Assembly (NCBI RefSeq): GCF_037975245.1
Contig: NC_092568.1
Coordinates: 33,884,501-33,948,500 of the forward strand
DNA length: 64,000 nucleotides
Direction of reading: 5' to 3'
Source: Apostichopus japonicus
Lineage: Eukaryota; Echinodermata; Holothuroidea; Aspidochirotida; Stichopodidae
This document shows, piece after piece, positions 9,766 to 23,500 of the stretch (positions within the stretch are counted from its first letter, which is position 1; each line of letters starts with the position of its first letter). The notes below the pieces were generated by a model. That model was not told where the DNA came from. It saw only the letters and a program-made list of their open reading frames with translations, and made no database searches. A program made the translations under genes and the position numbers.

Positions 9766-12700
9766 TTATTGCCAGAATGGATAATTTTTTTCTTTAAATT
9801 TTGGGAGGCCCAGTCTTTACTTGAAATGCTATACATATGACTATATGTCAAACCATGCACGGCTATGGTGGAATGATAATTTGAAATGAAAAGTAAGTGG
9901 TTCTAGAGCAGATGATTTAAATGATTTACTCTTATATCCTTTACAATGAAGCGAATAGTGCTAGTACTTTAGGCATTTGCTTTTGGGGTAATGCTGATGA
10001 TGTCTTCCCAATCACTATTTTCAACTAGCTTTGATTGTAGTTAATAGAAGCCCTCTGGAAACTTCAAAAAAATTAAAAGAAAGAATAAATTTTGAACTAT
10101 CCTCTCGTTATTCTATTTTTAAATGTGCTCTATAATGTATTCAAAATATCGTCATGGCACATTAATGAAATAATCGAAAGGAAGAATAAATGTTTGTTTC
10201 ATTCACACATTACCAACATGACCATTGACCATAATGAAAAATCTAAAGATTGATGGTTGAAGGGAGGGGGATGGGTTGGCATTTACAGGAGTAAAATCTT
10301 GATATAAGAATCCTTTATACCAAAGTTTATAACAAGAGCATCAATGACGCAGTATCTCAATACTGGAAGTTTTAATTTTGATTCCTAATTTCAAATCTTT
10401 GCTCTGTCTCTACAATTATCAATCATGGTACAACAAATATATAACTTGCATTTTTGCTACTTTGCCACGAATAGTCTCTGCAGGTTACACTTTATCCTGC
10501 TAGTCTTGCCTTTAGCGCTCATTGCCTGTTAGTCGAAAGAACGACGTTGCAAGGTTTAGTAATGTCATAGAATATTTAAGAACTTGTTTTTTATGTGGTA
10601 TCCTTCATCTTGGGTCAGTCTCTGTTGGACTTTTTGGTCATATAGTTTGACGTCAATGACAACGGCCAAATAAGAAGAGGCGAACAACTCGACCAGATTC
10701 TTGATGCCTGCCTTGAGAGCTAGGCCTATTGACCTACTGTATGTTACTGTAGACTGCAGTGGTGACTACCATCAAAACTGTGTCCACTTCTAGGTATCAA
10801 AACAACCCACGTTTTTCCATCTCAATTTTTCTGACATGAAGATTTCATGGATTTATGACTTGGAAATATAATGTAAAAGAAGATTACAAGTTTTTATATG
10901 CAAGTGATGGGTGGCCTCTTCCTCCCCTAATAGCCACCTCAGTTCCTCTCCATTTTGTTATTTTATTTTAATTCTTTGTACATTTGATGTCAAACATTAC
11001 AGGTTCAAAAGAAAGCTAAACATACTTCTTATAACCTTATACATCTTATATCCTTATAAATAAAACATAACCTTATACAATTTTTATAGTCTTATAAAAG
11101 TTGTGATGCTCTGGCCGGCTCCTCTTTTATACGTACCCATCAACAAACTTACCCTGGTCCTTCCTAGGAAGAGCTGTCTAAACACCAGTACAATGCTAAT
11201 GTGGCTATCACTGAAAGCCTAATAGACCTAGGGGGCCTAGGCTAGGCCTATATATATATTGTTTTAAATGCACTAGGCCTACAGTAAGTAGCCTTCAGAA
11301 ATACAAGAATGTGTATACGTAATTATACAAAATACATGAAGGGCAATCAAACAAACTTATCATGGCCCTTGCTCTGAAAAGCTACCTGAACACCAGTACT
11401 ATCCTTAAATGGAGGTTACAAAAACGAAGGCCTGATATAAAATGCACTTGTATGTAATTAGCATGCAATACACTACACCTGGCGTACCTAACTACAATAC
11501 AAAAATTGGTCGCGAGGGTAGCCATTTTCGTATATCTAACATGTAGCTGCCATGAGTCATAGCCAATCTGCTACAAAACAGACTTGGGGGCGGGGCTTAA
11601 TCATCAAAACGGACCTTTTTACTAAAAGTAGGGGCGGCAGCTCAGTGTTGTTTTAAGAAAGAAAAATCATTTAAACATCAAATAAAGCAAATAAAAGCCA
11701 TAAAATGTCATATACAGCTGGTAAAATTCTTATTAATACCTACCTGTAAACAACAAATGAAAGTTTAAAATGTTAATAAAATATATAATACATAGGACCC
11801 TATCTTAGACGATACCACTGTTGACAGACAATTCTATTCTATTCTCTTTCATAAAACATAAGTTTTGGAGCGTGTGCAAAAATGGGTTGTTTAAACTGGA
11901 TTTCAGACCAAATTGGCCCGATTTGGACATAAATCGGTGAAAAAGTCATAGAATGAGATAAAATTCTCGAATAAAAAATGGTAACTTTTGTTGGCCTATA
12001 TGATATATGCTTGCTCTGAAAATTCCAGAGAAAAAGAACTTTATATGAAGACGCTGAAAAATTTTTAAGAGAGGAGAGAGTCCCACTTACTGTTACAATA
12101 TCTCTATACATGTAATGTATTGAGATAAAAATGAGGTTGCTGAAATCATCAGGGATCTTCTGTTGGTTGCTTGACAAATTTGCTGATAATTTTCTCTCGC
12201 AAGTCGCTAGTATTATTTTCTTCATGAGTTGAAAGTTAAAAAAGGTTCCAGAATGCAGATAATAAAGATGGTTCAACCATACATATATCAGGTAATATTT
12301 TATCGAGTAAACAGATCTATGTAAAGTAACATAGCAAGTTTTGTACACACTGAACCATAGTATAATTTTCATAAACAAAATTCATAAACTGCTATATCAC
12401 TAAACAAAATCTGAGCGCTACATTATTCTCTGAAAAATGTTTGTTTTTTAGCAATAAAAGAAGACAAATGTTTTATCAAAGAAAGATAATTTGTAACGTT
12501 GTGTAACCTCTCAATGGTCACTCAAACATATATGAGATGCAAGCCAATGACTTTATAAACATATTATAAATAGCTGTTTACACATCAACCATAAATGTTG
12601 ACTTTCCTTTAAAAGGCAAAGTAATTAGTTTTGATGTTCAATTTCATAGTATGAAGTATTGTAAGTGTGAAATATAGTTGTGTTTACTCTATCAATTTCC

Positions 12701-12904
12701 AATTGCTTAACTTTAGGAATAACTTTTCACACCCTCCTTCAAGACATGTGATGAAGAATAATCATTTTCATACCACTAAACTGTAACAGAAACTTTAACA
12801 TTATCACTCAAAAACAAAGTTTGGAGTATAAAAGTTCATTAACCATTGTTACCCATCCCTGATGCCTTCTTCACAAATTTCTGACTTTTAAATAGGTCTA
12901 CAGT
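9766..12904. other. Intergenic region, no gene recognised
   Basis: AT-rich sequence. A 179-codon minus-strand frame at 11839-12378 is very rich in Phe, Tyr, Ile and Lys, has no recognisable domain and lies 3' of MRPL14; I treat it as chance. A cluster of 'aggcctagg' motifs occurs at 11215-11285. No MITE ends with target duplications were found. Confidence 0.4.
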
Positions 12905-13398
12905 TCAAACAAACTTTGTGGCTATAGCAAAGACCTTTGACAGGTCAGTCCTTTTCCTTAACACCGATGGAATAGGCACAGTTATTCTTGTTCCAGTAGG
13001 ATTTCCATTGTCCTCTAGTAATATTATATTGTTTGTATCAAAGCGTGGCGTCATGTTATCACCGGGTCTTCTTACTCCTACAACCAGAGCCTTCTTCTTT
13101 TCCCCCTTGATCGCAACTAGGACGGTGTCGCCGAGCTTTCCGACATGTTTCTTATTGTAGACGTGTATACAATACGGTGGTCTGTCAATGGCTGATGCTC
13201 CTAGAGCAGAATTATCGACGACTCTTAACCTCGTCCTTAGAATGATGGCTGAACATGGTGTGGTGGTGCTGGATCGGTGAAAATATGTCAAACGAAAAAA
13301 CAAAAATACAGTAAAGAATACAAACTATATATCTCTTAATGAAACGCGGCGCAGCTGCTTTACAGGTATAGTCTCAATCTCAGAGTTACAATATCCAT
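12905..13398 (-). CDS. MRPL14: Mitochondrial large ribosomal subunit protein uL14m (MRPL14)
   Basis: uL14m is an RNA-binding protein of the mitochondrial 39S subunit, near the inter-subunit bridges. The main exon, 12905-13268, carries the family blocks in order: RVVDNSALG, a Cys-Ile-His-Val-Tyr strand, the GKLGD turn, [13 protein letters not shown], then the [16 protein letters not shown] and GTRI segments with a C-terminal Lys-Phe-Val. All match the vertebrate protein closely. The open frame upstream of 13268 has no ATG, and 13269-13271 is a 3' splice acceptor (cag) after a pyrimidine tract, so the N-terminus is on another exon. A good candidate is 13364-13398: an ATG with A at -3 and G at +4, 35 nt, ending at a GTAAAG donor in the correct phase. 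That gives a 95-bp intron, a 132-residue protein (human about 145) and an Arg-rich start suited to mitochondrial import. The main exon is near certain; the first exon is a proposal. Confidence 0.9.
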
Positions 13399-15365
13399 AT
13401 TTAAAAAAAAATCACTCAACAAATGATGAAATGGATTGCTCTAATCATGTCCTCATATCTGGTTTTGTTGCTGAGATACTATATTTAAACTTTTGATATA
13501 GATCTACTGTATTAATGATACTTTATTTCTGATGTTATGCACAGAGACAAATTGCCTTCTTGTCAAAAAAGTTGGACCCATTTTCATTTGAAATTATTAA
13601 TTAACTTGGATGCAGTTATCATGCCTGACAATATAAACTAACATCCCTTCATATACAAGTGTATCACATTCCAAGGTTATATAATCCTGCCAGTTATGTA
13701 CAAAGGAAAACAAAATCAGTTCTTAGCCAACTTTATGTAGGACATCACATCATCATTATTGCAAAATACAAACTTCCAATGACAAAACTTATTTCAATCT
13801 TTCACATCTTAGTGGAAGAACAAGAAAGCTAGTTTTGTTTAGTTCTTCATTACTCTGAATAATTTATTTTCCACCTTTGCTATCATGTGTTTTGCCAGGA
13901 GCACTTGCCAACAAATGAAATAGCAGGAATTCGGGCTAAATACATAAAGGTAAGATAGCTTGATACATTTAAAGAAAAGTCCTGTTGGATCACAATGCTC
14001 TATTTTGCCATAACACATAAAATATAAGAAACGTATGTATGATGGAAGACTTTATTTTAAAATGAACTCATTCAGTAGTTACTCCTTTGTATATAATCTC
14101 CGATACTTCATATATAAAGGCGTGGGCAATAAAAGAAACAAATACAGCAATTGAAAACCACCTTTTGGTCTTAATTGCTCTGTACCCTTTGAACCATGGT
14201 CAAGCACTTTACATACAACATACTGTACCTGAAATTCATCAGAGGACAGGTAGTCTGTCTAGCTAGGCACAACACAAACCTTTGCCACATGGTTCTGGTA
14301 ATTGATTAAGCTCTAAGTAGATGGAGAAAACAAATGCATTATTTATGTGACCCAAGTATACAGTCAGTGCATGCTTTCAACTATAAAACTATAACCTTCA
14401 TTCACTTGTGAGTACATGTTATGTTTGATTTGAATTAAGAAACAGACGAAAGTTATTTAAGCGTCTCCCAAGCATGATAAATTTTCACATTACCTATATT
14501 ACTGCAAAGTGAAAACTTCTACTTGTACCATTAAAGTTTTCTCCACATTCTTATTGTCTATATCTTGAAATATTTAACAAAATTCTGAAAGTATGTAAAA
14601 TAATTTGCCCCTTTGTTGTGGGGTTAATTGGCCAAGGGAAATCATTACTGTACTTGATAAATTTCCTAGATGGCCCACACCTTTAACTTCACGAATACCA
14701 CAGGTGTTAGTTACATACACATCTAGAAAATCAACTAGATTAGGCTTAACAAGTTAGCATGCTAAAGTAGCAGAACAACATGGCATATTTGAGGCCAGCC
14801 TTAGTTAATCAACCTTGCTGTAATTTGAAAAGAGCCCTTGAAGAAACTTTGTGAAGTACAACATTCCCAAAGAACTGGGGAGGAAAACTGCAGTGGCAAA
14901 TTGATTTGGAACCTTAATGCCTAACTGGAGCATTTTCATCATAGACGTTGGCTGCACAAACATGTTATAAACTAGGCCTATGTTAGACCTAGGCTGCATA
15001 AACAACCCGAACGTCCTATAGTACGCCTAGCATACTGTATGCTTTACGTTTAACTTCGCAAAACTGGACCATACTCATTAAAGTAACTGAGATAAAAGTT
15101 AACACATCTAAACACTTTCATACATTTTCTAAACATTCATTATTAATTGACTAAATGCAGAGCAATGTTACCAGTAAAATTTCAACGTCATTCAAAATAT
15201 GTAGGCAAGAAATTTTCTAGAGAAGCCTGATGTTCAGTTGTCTCTTCGCGATCGACCGACTGACGGGGTTCAGCTCTACACATGTGTATCACAAAACGTA
15301 TCGGAACCACTGTGTTGTAATATGCACTGTGAGTACTGTACGAGTACGCTGCCTACAAAGAAAAT
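13399..15365. other. Intergenic or upstream region of MRPL14
   Basis: No gene recognised. If the short first exon of MRPL14 is wrong, the true presequence exon should lie here on the minus strand. The only CpG-containing stretch that looks promoter-like is near 15240-15265 ('cttcgcgatcgaccgactga'). The ORFs at 14805-15005 and 15276-15816 are low-complexity or repeat-derived. Confidence 0.35.
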
Positions 15366-15369
15366 TAAA

Positions 15370-16062
15370 GGGAGTGAAGATTCGCGCAAAAAGAAACAAC
15401 TGATGCCTGTTATCTGACCTAGTTTCAATACCCACAACACAGTGTACATAGCAGCGATAGACATCCCAGGCCCAGGTAAAAGATACCAAGGTATCACGTT
15501 TCATTACTGTCTGCATTTTGTAGCGACAAGCAAAAACTTCACTTGCAAGCAACTGAAAGTTACCTTTTTTCAGAGGGAGGCACACGGTTTGGGGCGAGTC
15601 TTCAATGCCTTTACAACTAGGCATACTAATTATTAACAGGTGAATGTATATATGGGAGAATAGAATCGACTTGTGACCATCATTAGCTTTTATTAAAGGG
15701 TGTGAAGACTCGCGCAAAAAGAAACGTCTAAAGCCGGTAATCTGACCTAGTTTCGAATGTGGTGTAACAGAAATGTTTAGACACCACCATCGATCCCAAA
15801 AAAAAAGCACACACACAGCTTGCTACTATCGGTAATTAGACACTAGTCTACAGTCAGTACATACAGCTGCGGTCAATACCCACAGCACAGTGTACAAACT
15901 ATATAGCGATGGACATCTCAGGTCCAGCTAAAGATAACAAGGTATCACGTTTCATTACTGTACTGTCTGCATTTTGTAGCGACACAAACAAAATGTCATT
16001 TGAAAGCAATGGAAAGTTAACTTTTTCAGATGGCCGCACCCGGTTTGGGGCGAGTCTTCAGT
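15370..16062. repeat. Diverged tandem duplication of a ~230-bp segment
   Basis: The block at about 15375-15605 is repeated in the same orientation in two pieces, at about 15700-15765 and 15868-16062. Shared landmarks in order are 'actcgcgcaaaaagaaac', 'atctgacctagtttc', 'caatacccaca', 'acaaggtatcacgtttcatt', 'ctgcattttgtagcgaca', 'gaaagttaactttttcag' and 'ggtttggggcgagtcttca'. The second copy is interrupted by about 100 bases of unrelated sequence. Confidence 0.75.
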
Positions 16063-16167
16063 GGGATCTTTGAGATGAACAACTCACTCCAACAGGTTCA
16101 GAAAGTTCTCGTTCCATTTGGGTGTCATCCAAAGTTTAAAGTTACCTCTGGGGTTCTCATTTTGTAA
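16030..16167 (+). CDS. Small ORF (45 aa) or first exon, unrecognised
   Basis: An ATG directly after 'ctttttcag' opens 45 codons starting Met-Ala-Ala-Pro-Gly-Leu-Gly-Arg-Val-Phe. The N-terminus is basic and hydrophobic, as in many small mitochondrial proteins. A GT follows 'aacaacag'-like sequence after about 23 codons, so this could be a first coding exon rather than a complete ORF. The homologous spot in the upstream duplicate (about 15573) has lost the ATG context and stops after about 20 codons. I know of no matching family. It could be chance. Confidence 0.2.
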   Translation: MAAPGLGRVFSGIFEMNNSLQQVQKVLVPFGCHPKFKVTSGVLIL

Positions 16168-19100
16168 TTCTCTGATGTCAGAGTGCCAGTAGGATCAAAA
16201 TCCTTTGACCTTTTTGTTTTCAAATTTTCAAGCTTAAATGTTCAGTGTAGACACTGAATCCAACTTCCACCCTGAATCTATTTCTCTTGTGCATGGCTGA
16301 ATATCACTTGTGTATGAACAAATTTTCATTGATCTACAGTACTAGAACTTCTTCAGCTCACAAGGGAAGGATAGGGGGGGGGGAGGAGGAGGGAGGGGAA
16401 GGGAATAGTACAGTTTTGTTTCCTAGACCTACTGTTTAAAAGGGCAAGTTTATAAAGATATTTCCCCTTCTTCAAATTTAAAGTCTCCTCCCAAATATCT
16501 CTAAACATGATATTTTGTTAATTACTGGTGTGTATGTACATCCAACAGAAAAATGAGTGAAATGTAACACACATGAAAGTGTATATCAATATTGCTTTTA
16601 TTTATAACATGAGTTTAACAATCGAATAATCGAAAGAACAGAAACATTGTTCTTCTCAAGAAACACATTTTACATTGTTCTTCTCAAGAAACACGTTTTA
16701 CAAAGCTGTTACTTTAATTCCATATTCTTTACATTACCTGTCCACATTTACAGTCTCTCCTTCCAATAAACACCTTTAATCATGCACACTATAAAGCACT
16801 ATGATATGTTCCAATATGAATTATCCAGAGAAATGTGACCCCATGCAACAGTTACCATTGATAACATATTTAGTGCCTTATCCCAAGCAAACAATTTCAA
16901 CTAAATTCACCATCAAAAAAAAAAAAGGAAAAAAAAAGGTGAATGCTGATATAACTGCAATAAGAACACGCCATGTTAAGCTTGCAAAACTTACAACTTG
17001 TCAACTTCCTTAAAACTTGTCAACTTCCTTAAAACTCTGTGTATTTACGTGTTTCGTTTCTGATGCTGTATTGTTGCATAAGCCGGCAAAAATTACTATA
17101 CAAAACAACTTTTAAATAAACTTTGAAGCTTGGATAGTTATTTGCAAGTTGAAGTGCAACATTTATTATATATATATGTGCAATGATGGCAGTACAACTT
17201 CTGCTTGTATCATGTGGATTTATTGTGTGCTGCTGCACCCATAAACACCAACTGGAATTTAACAAACATACAGTGAAAATGTAAATAATCTCACCAATAG
17301 CAATCGATCCTTCGAAAGTAAACCTTAAAGATCGGTGCTCACTATATCAGAAATGTTTTGTGGAGACTAAACATTAAATAGAACTTGAAATTGAAAACTT
17401 CTAAACATTCCCTCCGAATGTCATTTCCAATTTCTCCAAATGAAAATGTTCTGTGAAGACTTAACATAAACACAACTCAAAGTTGCAAAAGTTCTAAACA
17501 TTCCCTCCCCAAATCATTTCCAATTTCTCCAAGTCTGCACCCCCCCCCCCCCCCTCAATCCATGGCCTCCCAACCATCTTCCCATCTCGGTCAAGGAGGT
17601 ATAATGTTTACAATAAGGAAAAGATTTCCATCAGCCTCAGATTAATTAAGTGTACATATTCTACAGCTTATAAAGGTGTCACAATAGAAATGTGGTTTTC
17701 TTGTATTAGTCATTATTCAGTTTAAATAAATTCTTTCTTTTGAGAAAAATATAATCCATTTTCCTATTATAACATTTCATGCAATTTTCTCAATCAGAAC
17801 AAAATTTAAACTCGCCTGCATTTTGATACAGTCCACGAAACAGCTATTACAAATCAAACTTCATAAAAATCTGCTTTTACTGGTCTTTGTGACCATGATC
17901 CAACCCATGTTACCTTGCTAGCGTAGATTAATTTTATAATTGGAGAAGACTTTAAAGGGATGTCTTAAAGTGCAAGATGAATAAATTATCAACAATTAAA
18001 CCACCTTCTCAGGTGGTTGAAGTACAACCTGCTTACTTTGATTTCAGTAATAGCTTCAACAACAACTTTGATATGTTCCTGTTTGAACTGTAAATTTAAA
18101 AGAAAACTGCAGATTGCAAATACCCTCGACAATATATAGCCGACTTAAGCGCAAACGTTTTTTAAATATCAACCTTGATTCAATATGCTATTATTTTTTC
18201 TAAATAAAATTTAGCTGACATTGAATGTCTCAGTAAACAACACCAAAAAACAAACAAACAAACAAAAAAAAAGGGAAAAAGAAGAGAAAAGAAAGGAAGG
18301 GAGAAGTACAAAGGGAGAGTAAGGAAAAGAAACAGGTCCTAGACTCAAATGTTCGGCGACATATTCAAACAACATGAATAACAGTCTAGTGACACCTTTT
18401 AGCTCACAACTTACACTTTGCAAAAACTTGCAAATGGAATATAGAAATAAGTTATCGGGGGAAAACTATGGTGGTAAGGGTAAGTTAACTTTCTATTACA
18501 GAAGATGAAAGGATCTATCTTATCTTTTCTTTATAGAGTTAGTCAAATAACTTCATTTCAATTGTCTTTCGTATTTGTCATACAGTCGAAACCTGCAAAG
18601 CATAGACATGTAAAACATGTTACATGCATTTGACTATTGAATTTTGTGTCAATCTGATCAACTCCTTCACCTTTATTCCATCAAAATCTCATCAAGAAAT
18701 GATCACCTAGAAAGCTACCACACCAGAAGGGACAGAGAGTAAATAAGATAATGGATGAAAGCAAGCCTTAAAGGTCAACCACCGTAAAGAGCTTGAGCTT
18801 CCCAGATAAGAATTTTTATTGTCAACAAGACAAAGGAGCTAGATATATCTCCTGTCATAAATGTGTATTAGTATTACTTGCACAAGTTAAAATGAAAGTT
18901 GTTAAATACAGAAGAAAATGTCAGAAAATATACCCTGCAGGTAACATGCTACAACATGATTACATGTAATAGATATCTTAGATATGAATCCAACTCAAAT
19001 AGCTTTATCCTTGTAGCCAACCTCCCCATCCATAATTTGAAAGAACTACACAGGACAACTACAGCAATAGAGGTAAATGTGTGTTCACTGAGATAGCCTC

Positions 19101-19440
19101 TCCTAACCAAAAAATACACCTCACAAAAGAAATAAGTAGTACTCCACAGTCTAGCAGTGTTTCTCAATGGAGGAGATAAAAAGCACTTGTTGAACAAACT
19201 GATTACCTAGTAATAGTATAGATAGTGCAGGTACAGCTATAGCAAATGGTATAACATTTTTTTTCATTCTAGCGGGATCTTCTTTAGAGGCCAAATATTC
19301 AGATAGTTTTAAATAACAATTACAGAAGTGGAGACACACATACAAAATAACTGGTAAAGGTAACTACATGAAATGACTCGAAATACAAGCTGTCAGACGA
19401 ATGTCCAAAAAAAAGAAGAAATGAAATGATGCCATGACTG
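16168..19440. other. Intergenic region with short simple duplications
   Basis: No gene recognised. Small direct duplications are visible: a ~29-bp unit twice at 16646-16702 ('cattgttcttctcaagaaac'), a 20-bp unit twice at 16988-17034 ('aacttgtcaacttccttaaa'), and a ~115-bp diverged pair at 17390-17540 sharing 'ctaaacattccctcc' and 'catttccaatttctcca'. C-run at about 17540-17554. AG-rich tract at 18240-18330. Confidence 0.4.
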
Positions 19441-19442
19441 TA

Positions 19443-19632
19443 AATGGTAAACTGGCACAAGAAATAACATAATGTTGTTACTTGTAAATACCACACACTG
19501 TATAAATTGATCAACAAGAAGTAACATAATATTGATACTTGTCAATATCACACACTGTGTGGATTGATCAACAACGAAGTAACATACTTTTGTTACTTGT
19601 CAATACTGCACACACTGTGTGGCTTGATCGAC
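19443..19632. repeat. Tandem repeat, three ~60-bp units
   Basis: Three consecutive units of about 57-62 bases. Each contains 'agtaacata', 'ttgttacttgt' or a variant, 'caatat' or a variant, 'cacacactgt' and 'attgatcaac'. Divergence between units is moderate. Lies about 0.9 kb beyond the YIF1 stop codon and could be within or beyond its 3' UTR. Confidence 0.7.
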
Positions 19633-20544
19633 TTTGCTCATCTGATTGACATTTTGAGAAACAGCACATGAACCTGCTCCCCAAGAAGACAAAGAAGTTA
19701 ATCAATATCCAACTACTATGAAACAAAGGTAATGTTTTCACTTTGATGTTTCAATAGACAAAATGAATCCTTTTTCTGACATTTCTGGTACAAAACAAGG
19801 AGTCATTTATTCAAAAGAGTACTCAAGATGCTATAATATCTTTTTCTGTTTCATGGCAAGGTAGGGTTAACTCAAACTTTCAAGAAGAGACATAGGGATG
19901 GTTAATGTATCAGTTGGTAATAATAATTTTATTATACACACCTTTGCTGCAAATGATCCCTGCTGTCATTTTCTTTTAGTTTCCACACATTGGATGTAAC
20001 TGTGTCTTATTTATTACTTCCTTCCTCCATAAACCTTGAAAATATTATGGTTAATATTATTAACAACTTGAGGGATTTAAGTTTGTTTACTACCATGTCT
20101 ATATTTACTGCATGGTACCGATTAAAAGACTACTCTGCTAAGGCATGTGTGCCACCTTACCTCCTCATTCAATGTGCTATGCACTTTACTTAATCAAGTA
20201 TCAATTTATGATGATAGGCATCTTTAATTAGGTGCACCCTAACACTCACCTTTAAGATCCTAAAAAGTACCTACTTCAATGTCAAGAAGGCTTATACTTT
20301 GACCATCAAATGCCCAACAATATAAGATGTTGTCATGAAATGGCCTTTCCCACTTGCTACTTGGTTGCATCAAAGTGTCAACTAGAAGCTTGTGGTGAGC
20401 TTCACTGAATAAAGCACACAGACGTGTTAGCATAAGTTAAATGACTGTAGAAATACTTCATATTAAGCTTGGCCATTGCTTAGAAGAGCGTCAGTTTTAG
20501 CTGAACGAAATCTGACATAGTCAGTCTAGAGTCAGCTTGCTGGA
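19633..20544. other. 3' flank of YIF1
   Basis: Minus-strand 3' UTR is expected to start at 20544 and run to lower coordinates. Minus-strand AATAAA hexamers are present near 20007-20030 and about 19930, but none can be assigned with confidence. No other gene seen. Confidence 0.35.
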
Positions 20545-23500
20545 TCAAGCCAAATGGAAGGTCAACCAGTAAATAAACAACGGCTGAATTGCTGAGATGA
20601 AGAGCAGTATATACATCCGCCTCTTGTTGCCTTGTCCGAACCCGTCCGTAGGAGATTCGGGTAAAATGAGCAGTTTCAAGTTTCGAACCTGAGAATCAGA
20701 GGAAGAGTCATTTCAATCTTCAAGGATTTAAGTTATGATAATCAACATAGCAATATCGAAAGTTGTAGAATAAAGCTGTGAAGGCACAAAAATTATTGTA
20801 ACTTGTTATGATTCTCTGTAACACTCAAATGTCATTCATAATGTTTATTTCCAGAAAGTCTTGTACAGTCATGGTCACATAATCAACAGTTTCTCACTTT
20901 ACTGAGACATCACCACAAAGATCTCACTGACTTACATAAAAGATGTTCTTACCAAGAAGAGCCATCTAAAAGAACTAAAGAAGCAATGCTGCAGATCTGA
21001 TCTACTTCCAAGTTATTGCTTGAACCAGAGAGTTGTTATGCAACTCCCTGCTTGAACCACTATAGTCTTTGGCAGCACTGACAATTATTGATTAAGACAT
21101 ACATACAAAGCAAATTAGGATAGAAGATCGCAAGCTTTAAGTAACAATTCTCCAAACAGCTTAATGCAGAGATATTAGACTGACCGTGACCTGCCATAGA
21201 TTTTCCTTTGATCCAATGATTTGGTTTATAAATGGTTACCTCAAACCCTCCTTATCATAAATGTAAAGGTTGGTTCCTAATCTCCTGAAAAGTGTAAGAG
21301 CTATGTATAAAACTATAGAAGTCTTCAAGAATGATATAGATTTATCCTTCATGGCTATGGACATATTGTTCCTACAAGGCTGTGTAACATAAATGTAGTA
21401 GTGGAACTCATACCAATGCACACCAAATATATTGGCCTACATAGCAAGTTAGCATGCATTTTGTAGGCTGTTTTAAAGGGGCCCTCAGTAGTATACCTTT
21501 AATGATCATGATAAATTTGGAAATAAATTAAATTATTGTCAAGTCCTACACACTGAGCTACTACTGCCCTTCCCCCTCTCCCCCTATCATTTGCCTACTT
21601 CACAAAGTCTTTGTAGTCAGGTCTTTGCTGGTTGCAATAGTCGGCAATAGTTGTCGTCGCTGTTAGGCTGGGAGTTCAGTCCTTGATCTCAGGAATGGAA
21701 CTAGATATGCATATCAACCAACACCGTTGAATAAAAGAACTTACTAAATTTTACAAACATTGGTGGGATTAACAAACATAGCTTTACATGAATGGACACA
21801 TGATAAACATGAAAACATGGTAAACTTACCAAGAAAAACACTATTGAAACACTGGTATACAAAACAGCAAGGTGGTAGCCACCAGATGAAAACAAAATAC
21901 TGGCGAGTAAGCAGACTATCATCCTAAAGAGAAAAGGAGGTAAATTTCATTTAGACTTTTAGAAATCATGCTTAAACAAACACTTTACAAATCATCAACC
22001 TCCTCAAACCTTCCATGTGAAGCAAAAGCAAGAAGTTGAGGAATCGTTGCAATGGAATAATTCTATCCTGCAATAGATGAGTGTGCGAGGCATTCGTTAA
22101 CATCTACATTCCATAGGACGATGACACTTGGGGTGCATTTGCCTTCTCTATCCAATTTTATATAAATCTCAAACTATGTAACCTGAATAATAAGCAAAGT
22201 CATGCAAAACTCTATTCCTATATGTCACTCAATTCCATTGCAAATAATGTAATCAAGGTTGAAAACTCTCTGGTTGGCATTTGACAGCAGAGTATAAACA
22301 AACTGATTTCATCTTATACCATACCAACCTCACCAACTGTTGACTTTTATTAGTAGAGGTATACATGATAAACTTAAAAAATTTCAATATATTATCTCAC
22401 CCGACATATTTATAGCCACAGAAGGCAATTAAATCCAGTTTTCTAAGTGCTGTGTGAATATTTGTGATATAGGTTGTAAGGAGGATTGCTAGTACTTCAA
22501 TGATGAGCCACACTAAGGCAGAACTGGCTTGCATTCCCAGCACCTCAGGTGTGAATCTGAAAAGATAAACACCAGAAACATGATCATCTCGCAGTAAAAA
22601 CAATTGGCTTAAAACAATAACCCACAATCTAACTGAATCCTCTTCCTACATGTGGATGTTGTTGATGCACCTCTTGGAACTATGTATCAAATGCACAATA
22701 CTGTCAAATTTGTTTGTTTTAAGAAGCCATCCACCCCACATTTCATAAACTTCTGAGAATGCATTGCTCACAATTTCTAAAGCATAGTGTGAGCTGTTTG
22801 TGGGATGGAGAGGATACGTTTACATGTTTGCATGTATGCATTTGTTGAAAAATATTGACCAAATTGGAAAGTGGAGTGCTGAAGATTCAAAGTGTACAGA
22901 TAGCTAGCCTCTTTAAATTACCAAGTAATACAAATTACCTTCCATTTTTAAGGTACAATGGTTGTGTACATATGAATAGCTTTTTCATTAGTCTTATCAG
23001 TAAAATAACTAAACCAATTGCCCTTTCGATGTGGTTGCCTCCTATTCATGTAAATTGTCGTGTTGCTGCACCACCAAGCAATATCTGCATAAACAACTTT
23101 CAGCATTTCACTGCTTACAAGTTTTATTTAAATGATACTTAATGTAATAATTGTGATTTTAATAAAAATATTAATATTAATAATACTACTACCAATAAAA
23201 ATAATTAGTCAAATAAAGCAGGGATCTGACCTGCATGCCTCGTTCAGTGCATGTCTACAGGTGGCATATTTAAAGTGACCAATATGGCTTTAAACCAATA
23301 AGAATTTTCCAAAAACTGACCAATTTTTAATGGGTATTGTGATCCTTTATCTCCTTAGGCTATATATTCTACAGGCTCAGTCAGGATGTGTTATTCCCAT
23401 ATGCTGTTCCTAAAGTAATTAAAGCAGCATTTTTCACTGACTCCACTATGCCATAACGACATACATAACTAGCTTATCTATTTAAATCTTACTTCCAATG

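Noticed and set aside
11839-12378. 179-codon minus-strand ORF
   Set aside because: Composition is that of AT-rich non-coding DNA (Phe, Tyr, Ile, Lys, Ser), there is no recognisable domain, and no splice partners were found.
13269-13303. Upstream extension of the MRPL14 frame to a TTG at 13303
   Set aside because: It is not an ATG, and the stretch is a pyrimidine tract with a splice acceptor, so it is intronic.
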